64,000 bases of DNA, taken from the NCBI GenBank assembly GCA_002840735.1, contig PHBY01000008.1, positions 186,001-250,000 on the forward strand. Reading direction: 5' to 3'. The translations under genes were made by a program, and so were the position numbers. The notes below the pieces were generated by a model. The model saw only the letters and a list, made by a program, of their open reading frames with translations, was not told where the DNA came from and searched no databases. Below are positions 15,410-23,497 of the stretch, piece by piece. Each line of letters opens with the position of its first letter. The stretch's first letter is position 1. The DNA is from Chloroflexi bacterium HGW-Chloroflexi-2. Its GTDB lineage: Bacteria; Chloroflexota; Anaerolineae; Anaerolineales; Anaerolineaceae.

Positions 15410-17854
15410 ATGGCTGAATCCTTTGATATTGAACGAAAAATTTCTGAAATCGAAGCAGAGTTAGCGAATCTGGATCATCACCGTAACCAGTTACTGGATG
15501 AGCTGACACAATTACGCCGGCTGCACATTCAAAAAGATTCCCCAGCACAACTAATGCTGAACATTCAGGGAATTACAGTCAATAACCAATCCTCTCAAGA
15601 GGAAAAAATCCGGTTATTCCGTTCTTTATTCAAAGGGCGGGAGGACGTGTTTCCACGCAGGTTCGAAAATTCCAAAACCGGAAAGTCAGGCTACGCCCCC
15701 GTCTGTCGTAATGAATGGCAAGCAGGAATTTGTCATAAGCCGAAAATCGCCTGCCAGGAATGCAATTTTCGCGCGTTTACTCAAGTGAACGATGAGATCA
15801 TCCGGAATCATCTCATGGGAATTGACCCCAATGACCGTTTTGGCAGAGACTTTACAATAGGGGTTTATCCTTTGTTGGCAGACGAATCATGCTGGTTTCT
15901 GGCAGCTGATTTTGATAAATCCACCTGGACAGAAGACGCCAAAACCTTTCTGGAGACGTGTGTCAGTTATCAAGTTCTTGCCGTCTTGGAACGATCACGT
16001 TCCGGAAATGGTGGGCATGTATGGATATTTTTTGAAACACCAGTTCCTGCAGTATTAGCGCGAAAACTCGGATCATTACTGCTAACCAGTGCGATGAACC
16101 GGCGACCGGAAATCGGAATGGATTCTTATGACCGGCTTTTCCCCAGTCAGGATACCTTGCCCAGAGGCGGATTTGGTAATCTGATTGCACTACCGCTGCA
16201 GAAAAAACCACGTGAACAAAATAACAGCATCTTTTTGGACAATGATCTCAATCCCTATTCCGATCAATGGGCTTTTTTATCATCGATTCAGAAGATGGCT
16301 CATCAAGACCTCGAAAGAATTGTGAAGAGTGTTCAAGGCGAAGGTGAATTTACCGGCGTCCGCGCGGTAGTTTTGGATGAAACCGAGAACGAACCCTGGA
16401 AACTGACCCCATCACGGAAATATAAGGAACCACCAATAATTGGTCCTTTGCCAGATCAACTCAACCTGGTCATCAGCAACCAGATTTACATTGAAAAAGA
16501 AGGGCTGCCCGCGCCCTTGCGAAATCGCCTCATCCGGTTGGCCGCCTTTCAAAACCCCGAATTTTACAAAGCCCAGGCCATGCGCCTATCAACGTTCGGG
16601 AAACCCAGGATTATCAGCTGTTGTGAGGAATATCCGAAACACCTTGCCTTACCCAGAGGGTGTCAGGAAGAGCTGTTCCAGGTATTGGGTGAGCTAAAAA
16701 TCAAAACAAAGATGATTGACGAACGTGCGACTGGTGATCCTCTATTATTAAACTTCCAGGGAACGCTTCGTCCTGAGCAGCAGCTTGCCGCAGATCAACT
16801 GATTAAGCATGATATCGGTGTTCTTTCTGCTTCTACTGCTTTCGGCAAAACGGTCATAGGTGCATGGTTAATTGCTCAAAGGAAAGTGAACACCCTGGTA
16901 ATTGTTCATCGAAGACAGCTGATGGACCAATGGGTAGAAAGCCTCCAATCGTTTTTAGGACTGGGAAAAAAGGAAATCGGACAGATCGGGGGTGGAAAAC
17001 ATAAAATCACCGGAACGGTAGATGTAGCGATGATCCAGAGCCTGATCAACAAGGGCACAATCAATGATCTGGTTGGGAATTATGGACATATCATTGTTGA
17101 TGAATGCCACCATATATCCGCAGCCAGTTTTGAGCAGGTGATTCGCCAAGCAAAAGCCAGGTTCATTACCGGTTTATCCGCAACCGTCACCCGGCAGGAC
17201 GGTCACCACCCGATCATTTTTATGCAATGTGGGCCTGTCCGATATCGGGTAGATGATCGCCAACAAGCCGCCGCACGCTCATTTACCCACAAGGTAATTG
17301 TTCGTAGAACCAATTTTGTTTTGCCAAGTCGAGCGGACAATGCTCCAGAACCAGGCATTCAGGAAGTGTACGCTATGCTCGCAGCGGATTTCTATCGAAA
17401 TCAAATGATTGTTGACGATGTTGTTGAAGCCGTTCACATTGACCGTTCGCCTGTATTGTTGACAGAACGCCGAGAACACCTCGCATATTTTGCTGATACC
17501 CTGGCAGACAAAGTAAAAAATATTATTGTTTTATCTGGTGGAATGGGGCGCAAACAGCGGATTTTATTGATGAACCAACTGAACAATATTCCAGAGGATG
17601 AAGAACGTTTGATCATTGCTACCGGACGGTATCTGGGGGAAGGGTTTGATGATGCTCGCCTTGACACTTTATTTTTGGCATTGCCGATTGCCTGGCGCGG
17701 AACGGTAGCACAATATGCAGGTCGACTTCACCGCAATTATGACTGTAAAAGTGAGGTGATCATCTATGATTATGTCGATGACCAGGTGCCAGTATTGGCT
17801 GGTATGTTTGGAAAGAGGAAAAAGGGGTATAAGGCCATCGGCTATGAAGTGTAA
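15410..17854 (+). CDS. TOTE-type primase-polymerase/superfamily 2 helicase fusion
   Basis: About 814 residues. Order: N-terminal coiled coil (ERKISEIEAELANLDHHRNQ); archaeo-eukaryotic-primase domain with a Cys/His cluster (CRNEWQAGICHKP..CQECNF), the metal pair in 'FLAADFDKS' and 'GNGGHVWIFFE'; then an SF2 helicase with Walker A 'SASTAFGKTVIG', DECH box 'IIVDECHHIS', 'GLSATVTR' and motif VI 'QYAGRLHRNY'. This matches the primase-helicase of TOTE conflict systems, proposed to act against invading nucleic acid; function is inferred. All motifs look intact among broken neighbours. Start at ATG 15410 is preferred over TTG 15377; a TACAAT box ends 6 bp before it and no ribosome site is seen, so it may be leaderless. 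Confidence 0.8.
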   Translation: MAESFDIERKISEIEAELANLDHHRNQLLDELTQLRRLHIQKDSPAQLMLNIQGITVNNQSSQEEKIRLFRSLFKGREDVFPRRFENSKTGKSGYAPVCRNEWQAGICHKPKIACQECNFRAFTQVNDEIIRNHLMGIDPNDRFGRDFTIGVYPLLADESCWFLAADFDKSTWTEDAKTFLETCVSYQVLAVLERSRSGNGGHVWIFFETPVPAVLARKLGSLLLTSAMNRRPEIGMDSYDRLFPSQDTLPRGGFGNLIALPLQKKPREQNNSIFLDNDLNPYSDQWAFLSSIQKMAHQDLERIVKSVQGEGEFTGVRAVVLDETENEPWKLTPSRKYKEPPIIGPLPDQLNLVISNQIYIEKEGLPAPLRNRLIRLAAFQNPEFYKAQAMRLSTFGKPRIISCCEEYPKHLALPRGCQEELFQVLGELKIKTKMIDERATGDPLLLNFQGTLRPEQQLAADQLIKHDIGVLSASTAFGKTVIGAWLIAQRKVNTLVIVHRRQLMDQWVESLQSFLGLGKKEIGQIGGGKHKITGTVDVAMIQSLINKGTINDLVGNYGHIIVDECHHISAASFEQVIRQAKARFITGLSATVTRQDGHHPIIFMQCGPVRYRVDDRQQAAARSFTHKVIVRRTNFVLPSRADNAPEPGIQEVYAMLAADFYRNQMIVDDVVEAVHIDRSPVLLTERREHLAYFADTLADKVKNIIVLSGGMGRKQRILLMNQLNNIPEDEERLIIATGRYLGEGFDDARLDTLFLALPIAWRGTVAQYAGRLHRNYDCKSEVIIYDYVDDQVPVLAGMFGKRKKGYKAIGYEV

Positions 17855-18132
17855 ATTAGCCAAAAATTTGAGGATATTCTATAAATTTGTAATTGACATA
17901 ACGTGTGTAGAAAAATTTGTTATGCCTTACAAACACTTTTCAACTTTGAAAAAATTAAAATTGTCCCTGTCGCGATTTTTCAAGAAAGAAAACGCTTGCA
18001 ATAATCAATATACAATTGAATGAGACGCAAATGCGTCCAAAAAAATTAACGATAGCTTGTTTTTTACACCGTAATACTGAACGTTGGCCTGTTTATTTTC
18101 GCCCGGGTGCAATGTTCGGTATTTTTGTTTTA

Positions 18133-18360
18133 TTACATAAAAACCGAACCGGCACAACCAGGGGGAATGGATCGCCGGCAGGTGTTGCTGATCGCGTGAA
18201 AATTCCCAGAAGTTGACCTTGCACCCATCACCTTCCCAAAGCGAAGTACGCAGCGGGAGCCGCTCAACAGAGTCCAGCCGATATATTCCTTTACCCCGAC
18301 AAAGTTGTTATCGCGGTGTAGGATCTTGCAGACCTGCCACATGTCATTGGCCAGGGTTTC
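18133..18360 (-). pseudogene. Possible remnant of a type I methyltransferase (HsdM) N-terminus
   Basis: Minus-strand codons ETLANDMWQVCKILHRDNNF then VGVKEYI resemble the first helix of HsdM subunits that begin with 'DMW..C.ILRRDN'. After that the match fades, with likely frameshifts. A 210-bp frame stays open but looks noncoding. Remaining DNA in 17,855-18,132 shows nothing. Confidence 0.3.
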
Positions 18361-18391
18361 GCGTGTTTATCCGTTGGTTAATGCCAAAATG

Positions 18392-19252
18392 TCACTCCCA
18401 TATTGATAGAATGAAAGATTGCACTTGCGGTAAAAGCTCTTCAGCCGGGGGCGCGTCCGGCACGAAGGGTAAGAGCTGCTGCGCCCATTCATTACTAGCA
18501 ATAGACAAAAGATCTTTAGAAACAAAATCGTTTGGAGATGTGTATGCAACATCTCGGATAACGCATTTCTGATTCAATAGGGGTATTAAATCAGGCGATT
18601 TTAGACCGGGAATTTTCAACAAATTCCACAGATCATAATAATCCCGGCAAACCCGGCTTGCGCCCCAACCGCGTTCCTGCAAGCGTGCTTTGCTCTGTAA
18701 AAGTGCTCGTAATTTCTCCACGGTGATTTCTGTCAGAGAATACACCGGGATGCGTACATCAATCTCCTCAGCAAACCCGTGCAAAACCGGACGAATTTCC
18801 ACAGGTGTAAGAATGGGTTCGTCCACAGTGATCTCCACCTTGAGCCGGCATAACGGTTGTCGTTGTTCTGGGAACTGTACTCGCACCAGGTAAGCTTTTT
18901 GATCGCCTGGATGAGGTTGTTTCAACAGAATCGGTTCCAATCCAACCTGAAACGGTCCGCGCTCATTTAACATTTCATCCATGGAGTGAACAACAGTCTC
19001 CATCAGGGAATCAATTTGCTTAATCGGTCCCATTACCCGCGTAGAATAATCCAGGTCTTCAGAAAAGCGGTAATTCGCGAAATAGAGTTTTTTCAGAGCA
19101 GTGCCGCCTTTTAACACCAGGTTCTCGCCCAACCCATCCACGTGGTTAATTACAGCCAGCAGGTAACTCAGTGCATAGTCTTTTTCAACAATATATTGCT
19201 GAACTTGTGTCTTTTGGGTGACCGATCGGATTAATTGAGGAACGTTGGGCAT
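18392..19252 (-). CDS. abiEii: AbiEii-type nucleotidyltransferase toxin, second system
   Basis: A 286-residue nucleotidyltransferase: 'QQYIVEKDYALSYLLAVI', then GGTALKKLYF and RFSEDLDYS (metal-binding DxD) at about 49-73, 'CRLKVEITVDEP', 'ITVEKLRALLQSKA' and 'CRDYYDLWNLL'. It differs from the first AbiEii at 9,640 (different subgroup, longer C-terminus), so the two systems are not recent duplicates. Its ATG directly follows the antitoxin stop codon with no gap. Catalytic residues are intact. Confidence 0.9.
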   Translation of the reverse strand: MPNVPQLIRSVTQKTQVQQYIVEKDYALSYLLAVINHVDGLGENLVLKGGTALKKLYFANYRFSEDLDYSTRVMGPIKQIDSLMETVVHSMDEMLNERGPFQVGLEPILLKQPHPGDQKAYLVRVQFPEQRQPLCRLKVEITVDEPILTPVEIRPVLHGFAEEIDVRIPVYSLTEITVEKLRALLQSKARLQERGWGASRVCRDYYDLWNLLKIPGLKSPDLIPLLNQKCVIRDVAYTSPNDFVSKDLLSIASNEWAQQLLPFVPDAPPAEELLPQVQSFILSIWE

Positions 19253-20095
19253 TTAGAACCTTTTCAGATTTTCAGTAATATGCCAGCGGGAATTCTTGAT
19301 TGCGCTGGTTTCTTCAAGGCCAGGATCCAATCGATAGTACCGTTTTACTGGATAAACTCGTAAACTTTCGAGGCTGTTGCCTGTATACCCAAGGTTTTCA
19401 AGTGACCAACCCAATCGCTTGATCACAGAGCCTACATCGTACTTTAAGGCATAATCCACCAATTGATCTACATTGATTTGGTCAATGGTGTTTTCCAGAA
19501 TTTCAATCGCGGCGGCGAAACCGCCGAAAATATCTGGGCGGGCTATTAAATCCAGGGCGGTACGTTCTCGATCGGTAATGTTCACCTGTTGCCATGAATT
19601 TACCCACATTTTCTGGAATCCCCAAAAGAGGTTGGGGGCAATATGGATGAATTCAAAATCATGTCCTGAGACTGTCCACACAGCTCGTCCTCTCGGACTG
19701 TGTGCCTTTCCAAGTCGCATTTCAGGTGTAATCACCTTCGTTGGGGTTGTTGCCTGCACCATGACCGGGTTCTGTGTTGTAAAACCATGGTAGGCGCAGG
19801 CGGACCAGTGACTGATCGCCATCGGCTGAATTAATGCTGCAGCAATCGCATAAACCGGGACTTCTTCAGAATATAATGGACTCTTAACTAAATAGGTGCC
19901 GCGCTTTAGGATCTCAATCCAACCAGCATCAGCCAATGTGCTTAAAAGGTAACGGAGGTGGCTAGTTGATAGTCTCTGTGTGTTGGCAAGTGGCTTGATC
20001 TGCTCCAATGTAAACAAAGGACCATATTCCTTGACGGCTGCCTCAAGCAACAGTAAGCCCTGCGATTGTGAGTAACGAGGTTCTTTGTTCATCAT
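19253..20095 (-). CDS. abiEi: AbiEi-type antitoxin, second system
   Basis: About 280 residues: N-terminal winged helix (LLLLEAAVKEYGPLFTLEQI; LRYLLSTLADAGWIEILKRG), AbiEi middle (AISHWSACAYHGFTTQ), a tail domain with 'DRERTALDLIARPDIFGG' and 'KYDVGSVIKRLGWSLENLG'. I prefer ATG 20095 to the GTG at 20101: a perfect TATAAT (20,103-20,108) ends 7 bp upstream and there is no Shine-Dalgarno, so transcription likely starts at the ATG. A perfect palindrome overlaps the promoter. Expected role: repressor of the operon and inhibitor of AbiEii. Confidence 0.85.
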   Translation of the reverse strand: MMNKEPRYSQSQGLLLLEAAVKEYGPLFTLEQIKPLANTQRLSTSHLRYLLSTLADAGWIEILKRGTYLVKSPLYSEEVPVYAIAAALIQPMAISHWSACAYHGFTTQNPVMVQATTPTKVITPEMRLGKAHSPRGRAVWTVSGHDFEFIHIAPNLFWGFQKMWVNSWQQVNITDRERTALDLIARPDIFGGFAAAIEILENTIDQINVDQLVDYALKYDVGSVIKRLGWSLENLGYTGNSLESLRVYPVKRYYRLDPGLEETSAIKNSRWHITENLKRF

Positions 20096-20106
20096 TTGCA
20101 CTATTA

Positions 20107-20143
20107 TACTGCGATAATTAGTTTTGGGCTAATTATCGCAGTA
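20107..20143. promoter_or_regulatory. Operator palindrome of the second AbiE operon
   Basis: Perfect 15-bp inverted repeat (TACTGCGATAATTAG, 7-bp spacer, complement) abutting the TATAAT box at 20,103-20,108. Same spacer length and same position relative to the start as in the first AbiE operon, but different arm sequence. Confidence 0.75.
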
Positions 20144-20154
20144 AGTTAGTTCAA

Positions 20155-20319
20155 TTAATCGTAAATTCGCTTCTGCAACTCGGCTAAATTTGCTTGTAAC
20201 TTTGGCAATGAACCAAAGCGGTGTGCCACGCCAGGCGCAAGCCCTGGGGGACGATCCCAATATTCACAGTCCAGAACAAATTTAATTATCCTGAGGTATT
20301 TGAAACTATTGAGAATCAT
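20155..20319 (-). other. Short open frame, possible gene remnant
   Basis: A 54-codon frame from ATG 20319 ends in a heptad-like helix LPKLQANLAELQKRIYD. Upstream part 'DCEYWDRPPGLAPGVAHRFG' looks like real protein but I do not recognise it. Could be the 3' stump of a deleted gene. Weak. Confidence 0.25.
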
Positions 20320-20449
20320 AAATTACATGAACTGAGCATGATAAAATCTACAGATACACATTAATCAAATTAGAATCCCAGCTGGAATTTGTAGTTTTCC
20401 ATTCTCCTTGTATTTCGTAGAAATTTATTCATCTGAAAGAGAATTTTTA

Positions 20450-20851
20450 ATGAGAAAAATTAATTCTTTATTGACTTTAATAATAATAGTTGTATTTTTG
20501 CTTTTAATCCTAGGAGCTTGTAAAGCTACCGAACTGGAAATTAACCAGGAAATTGGCAAGTGGGAAGCAAATATTGTTCGACCAACTGGCTATGACACAG
20601 TGGATAGACGAATTGTCTTGGAAGTGGATACCGATAACCAATGCTTTGAACGCACCACTGACCCCAATACCGGCGTAATTTATGGGGAAGGCGATTGTAT
20701 CATTGAAGTCAGACAAGATGGCAATACCTGGATTGTATATGATAACGGAAAAGTGTTACGGGTTGGATTTGATGGTGAACAATTGGTTATTTATGGTATG
20801 TTTCCCAGCTTTGGAGCAGAACCGGACGTGAAATTTTCTCGTATTGAATAA
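20450..20851 (+). CDS. Small lipoprotein
   Basis: 133 residues from ATG 20450: signal peptide MRKINSLLTLIIIVVFLLL followed by lipobox LGAC with the lipidated Cys at about residue 24. The mature part is a small beta-rich domain (WEANIVRPTGYDTVDRRIVL; EVRQDGNTWIVYDNGKVLRV). No family recognised. The longer reading from 20,408 adds residues before an obvious signal peptide and is rejected. Isolated, on the opposite strand to its neighbours. Confidence 0.65.
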   Translation: MRKINSLLTLIIIVVFLLLILGACKATELEINQEIGKWEANIVRPTGYDTVDRRIVLEVDTDNQCFERTTDPNTGVIYGEGDCIIEVRQDGNTWIVYDNGKVLRVGFDGEQLVIYGMFPSFGAEPDVKFSRIE

Positions 20852-21004
20852 CGACCAATCAGGAGGGTGGCATTTCTTTTGAACTTTCATTTTTATTCCT
20901 GAATTGTCGATCTGAATCTATAAATGCAAGCCAATAATCATAAACTCTCACTGCCCAAGCGATAGTTCGTAATAGATTAGCCAATCCACCGATTAGAATT
21001 TGAT

Positions 21005-21205
21005 CTAATGTTCCACTGTAACAATGATTTTGCCTTGTGCGTGTCCTTCATCAAGATACCGGAGTGCTTCTGCCGTCTCACGCAACGGATAGGTCCGATC
21101 GGTGACTGGTTTCACTTTACCTGTTTCGAGAAGTTCCTTTATGGTAGCTAAATCCTTTTGGTTTATCTTTGCAAGAAACGCGCTTAAATCACATAAGTAA
21201 AGAAA
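21005..21205 (-). pseudogene. C-terminal fragment of a zinc-type (MDR) alcohol dehydrogenase
   Basis: The minus strand reads KDLATIKELLETGKVKPVTD, then RTYPLRETAEALRYLDEGHA and QGKIIVTVEH-stop, the standard end of NAD(P)-dependent MDR quinone reductase/alcohol dehydrogenases. No start and no cofactor domain: about 80% of the gene is missing. Confidence 0.7.
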
Positions 21206-21253
21206 ACGCCTCCTGGGCAGGGAAGCGCATTTATCTTCGATCTTAAAACTTTA

Positions 21254-21312
21254 TCACCACTTTACAGGTCTGAACATAAATTCATTCATCAGACTCGGTC
21301 CGCTCTGGAAAG
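21254..21312 (-). repeat. DUF35-tail repeat
   Basis: Minus strand: CCAGAGCGGACCGAGTCTGA then codons ending MFRPVKW-stop. Lies directly downstream of the nucleotidyltransferase fragment, as at 6,493 and 14,051. Confidence 0.65.
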
Positions 21313-21342
21313 AGAAGAATAATTTTCATAGGTGTCCGAATT

Positions 21343-21480
21343 TTATTCCAATTCTTTTAGAGCGCGTTCCAATAAATGATTGACTTCGAGTACCCCCGCC
21401 CATTGTCGTAAATAACCCAGATCAAGCGTACCAGCGCGTGTTTTCAAAACCTCAAGAATGTCACGCCATTGACGCTCCAT
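21343..21480 (-). pseudogene. C-terminal fragment of MNT-like nucleotidyltransferase
   Basis: MERQWRDILEVLKTRAGTLD to ALKELE-stop, overlapping the end of the 80-aa gene exactly as at 6,578-6,715. Part of the duplicated segment. Confidence 0.7.
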
Positions 21481-21676
21481 AGACCTTGCATGCAATTTCC
21501 TCACCGAGCAATAAACCCGCCAACCTGCGGCGCAATTTGGTTTCGCTGCTCTCAGGATACTGAGAACGTAACCCGGCCAATGCTAACAAGCGTGCCGAAT
21601 GGTTGAGCTGCGCCAGCATTTGCATTTTCCGGGTGGGGCTGGCTGACCGCCAAAGCTCAATTTGCAGGGCTTCCAT
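21461..21676 (-). pseudogene. Small partner protein, copy with lost start codon
   Basis: Near-identical to 6,696-6,938 (MEALQIELWRSASPTRKMQM; LALAGLRSQYPESSE), but the GTG start of that copy is GCG here, so only an internal ATG (21676) remains and nine residues are lost. C-terminus ends out of frame in the truncated nucleotidyltransferase. Confidence 0.55.
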
Positions 21677-21733
21677 TTTGGGATGGGTATCAGGGAGGGG
21701 CGCTCATCAATTTGATTTTACCCGAATTGGAAA

Positions 21734-21769
21734 TAAAAAAACACCTTCCGATCTAGGAAGGCGCTTTTT
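21734..21769. terminator. Bidirectional intrinsic terminator after the DUF35 gene
   Basis: CCTTCC (21,744-21,749) pairs with GGAAGG (21,756-21,761), flanked by an A-run on the left and T-run on the right, so it can work on both strands. A slightly decayed copy lies at about 6,970-7,003. Confidence 0.7.
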
Positions 21770-21784
21770 CCTCCGAACTTACCA

Positions 21785-22186
21785 CTATGCCTGCATTACA
21801 GGTCTAAACTTATATCCATAAATAATGATTCCACGATCATCCATGTCGGTGCGGATCTTGCGGGTGACCATTTCGACTGGCATGCCAATTTCCACATCCT
21901 GATCGCCCAGGTCAGTCAGTTGTGCCGTCACCACCGGGCCTTCTTCCAGCTGCACCAATGCCATAGTGTACGGGGCAGATTGTTCGTATCCAACTGGGAC
22001 ACTGGTCATCTGAGTAAAACTATACACCTGTCCACGGCCGCTGAATGAAAATTGTGTTTTTGCTTCTCCACCGCAATACGGGCATACATCGCGTGGGGGG
22101 AATATCTTAGAACTACAATGCGGGCAGACCTCTCCCACCAATGCGTAGCGTTGTTGTTTTAATCTCCAATGACGTGGTACTTCCAT
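21785..22186 (-). CDS. DUF35 Zn-ribbon/OB-fold protein, acyl-CoA carrier of the thiolase/HMG-CoA synthase set
   Basis: A 133-residue protein: rubredoxin-like Zn ribbon with CPHC and CPYC (residues ~21-39), then an OB fold ending in the family's YGYKFRPV signature. In archaea this protein bridges acetoacetyl-CoA thiolase and HMG-CoA synthase in one complex and holds the shared CoA. Here it follows the thiolase homologue, HMG-CoA synthase and HMG-CoA reductase on the same strand, 137 bp after the thiolase stop. ATG 22186 has AAAAGGAG. Its 3' end is the apparent source of repeats scattered through the island downstream. Confidence 0.9.
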   Translation of the reverse strand: MEVPRHWRLKQQRYALVGEVCPHCSSKIFPPRDVCPYCGGEAKTQFSFSGRGQVYSFTQMTSVPVGYEQSAPYTMALVQLEEGPVVTAQLTDLGDQDVEIGMPVEMVTRKIRTDMDDRGIIIYGYKFRPVMQA

Positions 22187-22323
22187 TTTTAATTACTCCT
22201 TTTCATCCTCTGATGATCAATGCCAGTTTAATCTTTAACTTCTATCAATTCCTATCAAAAAACCTTTTTCCCTATCTTCTTAACCTGTTTTAATGAACAA
22301 AAACCAGAGCCAGGAGAGAAGAA

Positions 22324-23490
22324 TTACCCGGGCATTCTCTCCAATACATGTGTCACCGCTGTGGAAGCGGGTCCACCCAGACTCTGCACCAGTCCCAGGC
22401 GAGCATTCGGGATCTGATTTTCTCCCGCTTCACCCCGCAACTGTTGTACAGCTTCTACTAATTGGTAAGCACCGGTAGCGCCTAAGGGATATCCACGTGC
22501 TTTCAATCCTCCCATGGTGTTGATGGGTAAGTCACCTTTTAGTGTAAGCCTGTCCCCAATCCCCAATTTCCAGCCTTCTCCACGTGCGGCAAACCCGGCT
22601 GCTTCCAGTGAGAGAACCCCATACACACTGAAGGCATCATGCAACTCGAAGAAATCCACATCGCTGGGCAAAATGCCAGCCTGTGAACAGGCATTCTCGA
22701 GTGAGACTCCGGCAGCTCGAAAAGCCAATGGGTCGGGTCGATCGTGCAACGCCAGGGTGTCGATGGCAACATCCGACCCGATCACACGCACCAGGGGATG
22801 ACCTACTTTATGGGCAATTTCTGGTGTGGTCAGGATTAGGGCGGCTGCACCATCGGCATATGGGGCGATATCAAACATGTTCATGGGGGAGGAGACCATC
22901 CCGGCTTTTTCATACACCTCTGGCCGGATGGCTTTGCGGAACATGGCGTTGGGATTGTTGACAGCATTGGCGTGTCCAATTAAAGGGAATGCGCCAAATG
23001 CCTGCCGGTCTGCTTTGGGATTTTCAAACAGGTAGCGCTGCATCAGCAAGCCTGCCTGGCTGGTGAGTGTCTGACCAACGTAGTTTTCATAGTCGTAATC
23101 CATCACCAGTTTGGTGGGTTCATCCATCGTATCCCCGGAAAGATCGGTATATTTTTCCATGCCCAATGCCATGGCGATATCCACCCAACCAGATGCGACT
23201 GCCAGATATGCCATACGAAATGCAGCAGCAGCCGATGCTTCCCCAGCTTCAATCGTGTACGATTCTGTTCCTTCCAGGAAGGTATTGTCGGTTACCAACG
23301 CGCCTAAATTTGCCTGGTGGGAAGCCACGGAAGCAATTACATTGCCAATATAGATCGCTTCGGGAATCATTCCTCCCGCATCTTTTTTGGCAGCCTGAAC
23401 AGCTCGGGCAGAAATATTGCGCAAAGAGAGTTCCCAATGTTCACCAACCGGGATTTGACCGATACCTGCAATAACAACTTCACGCATCAT
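22324..23490 (-). CDS. Thiolase-family protein lacking active-site Cys and His
   Basis: A 388-residue archaeal/SCP2-type thiolase homologue, complete in length (AIYIGNVIASVASHQANLGA; 'LGMEKYTD'; 'FELHDAFSVYG'; GGLKARGYPLGATG). The nucleophile segment, normally (V/I)EAACASG, reads IEAGEASAA, so Cys is Glu. The conserved GHPLGATG reads GYPLGATG, so His is Tyr; the C-terminal catalytic Cys region is also altered (VQSLGGPAST). The HDAF His is kept. It sits 7 bp after HMG-CoA synthase, in the place of acetoacetyl-CoA thiolase. Either a non-catalytic scaffold or an enzyme with changed chemistry. GGAGG lies just before ATG 23490; the second ATG at 23487 has better spacing. Confidence 0.8.
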   Translation of the reverse strand: MMREVVIAGIGQIPVGEHWELSLRNISARAVQAAKKDAGGMIPEAIYIGNVIASVASHQANLGALVTDNTFLEGTESYTIEAGEASAAAAFRMAYLAVASGWVDIAMALGMEKYTDLSGDTMDEPTKLVMDYDYENYVGQTLTSQAGLLMQRYLFENPKADRQAFGAFPLIGHANAVNNPNAMFRKAIRPEVYEKAGMVSSPMNMFDIAPYADGAAALILTTPEIAHKVGHPLVRVIGSDVAIDTLALHDRPDPLAFRAAGVSLENACSQAGILPSDVDFFELHDAFSVYGVLSLEAAGFAARGEGWKLGIGDRLTLKGDLPINTMGGLKARGYPLGATGAYQLVEAVQQLRGEAGENQIPNARLGLVQSLGGPASTAVTHVLERMPG

Positions 23491-23497
23491 TCCTCCC

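Larger units (their letters stand above)
21343..21802 (-). repeat. Duplicated segment, copy 2 (pair: 6,578-7,036)
   Basis: The right end of this copy runs into the natural 3' end of the intact DUF35 gene, so this is likely the parental position and the copy at 6.6-7.0 kb the derived one. Confidence 0.75.

Noticed and set aside
18213-18572. 119-codon plus-strand frame at the AbiEii 3' end
   Set aside because: Mostly antisense to AbiEii and the HsdM-like remnant, Cys/Ser/Arg-rich as expected of a shadow.
23067-23474. 135-codon plus-strand frame inside the thiolase gene
   Set aside because: Shadow of the minus-strand thiolase; residue make-up is noncoding.
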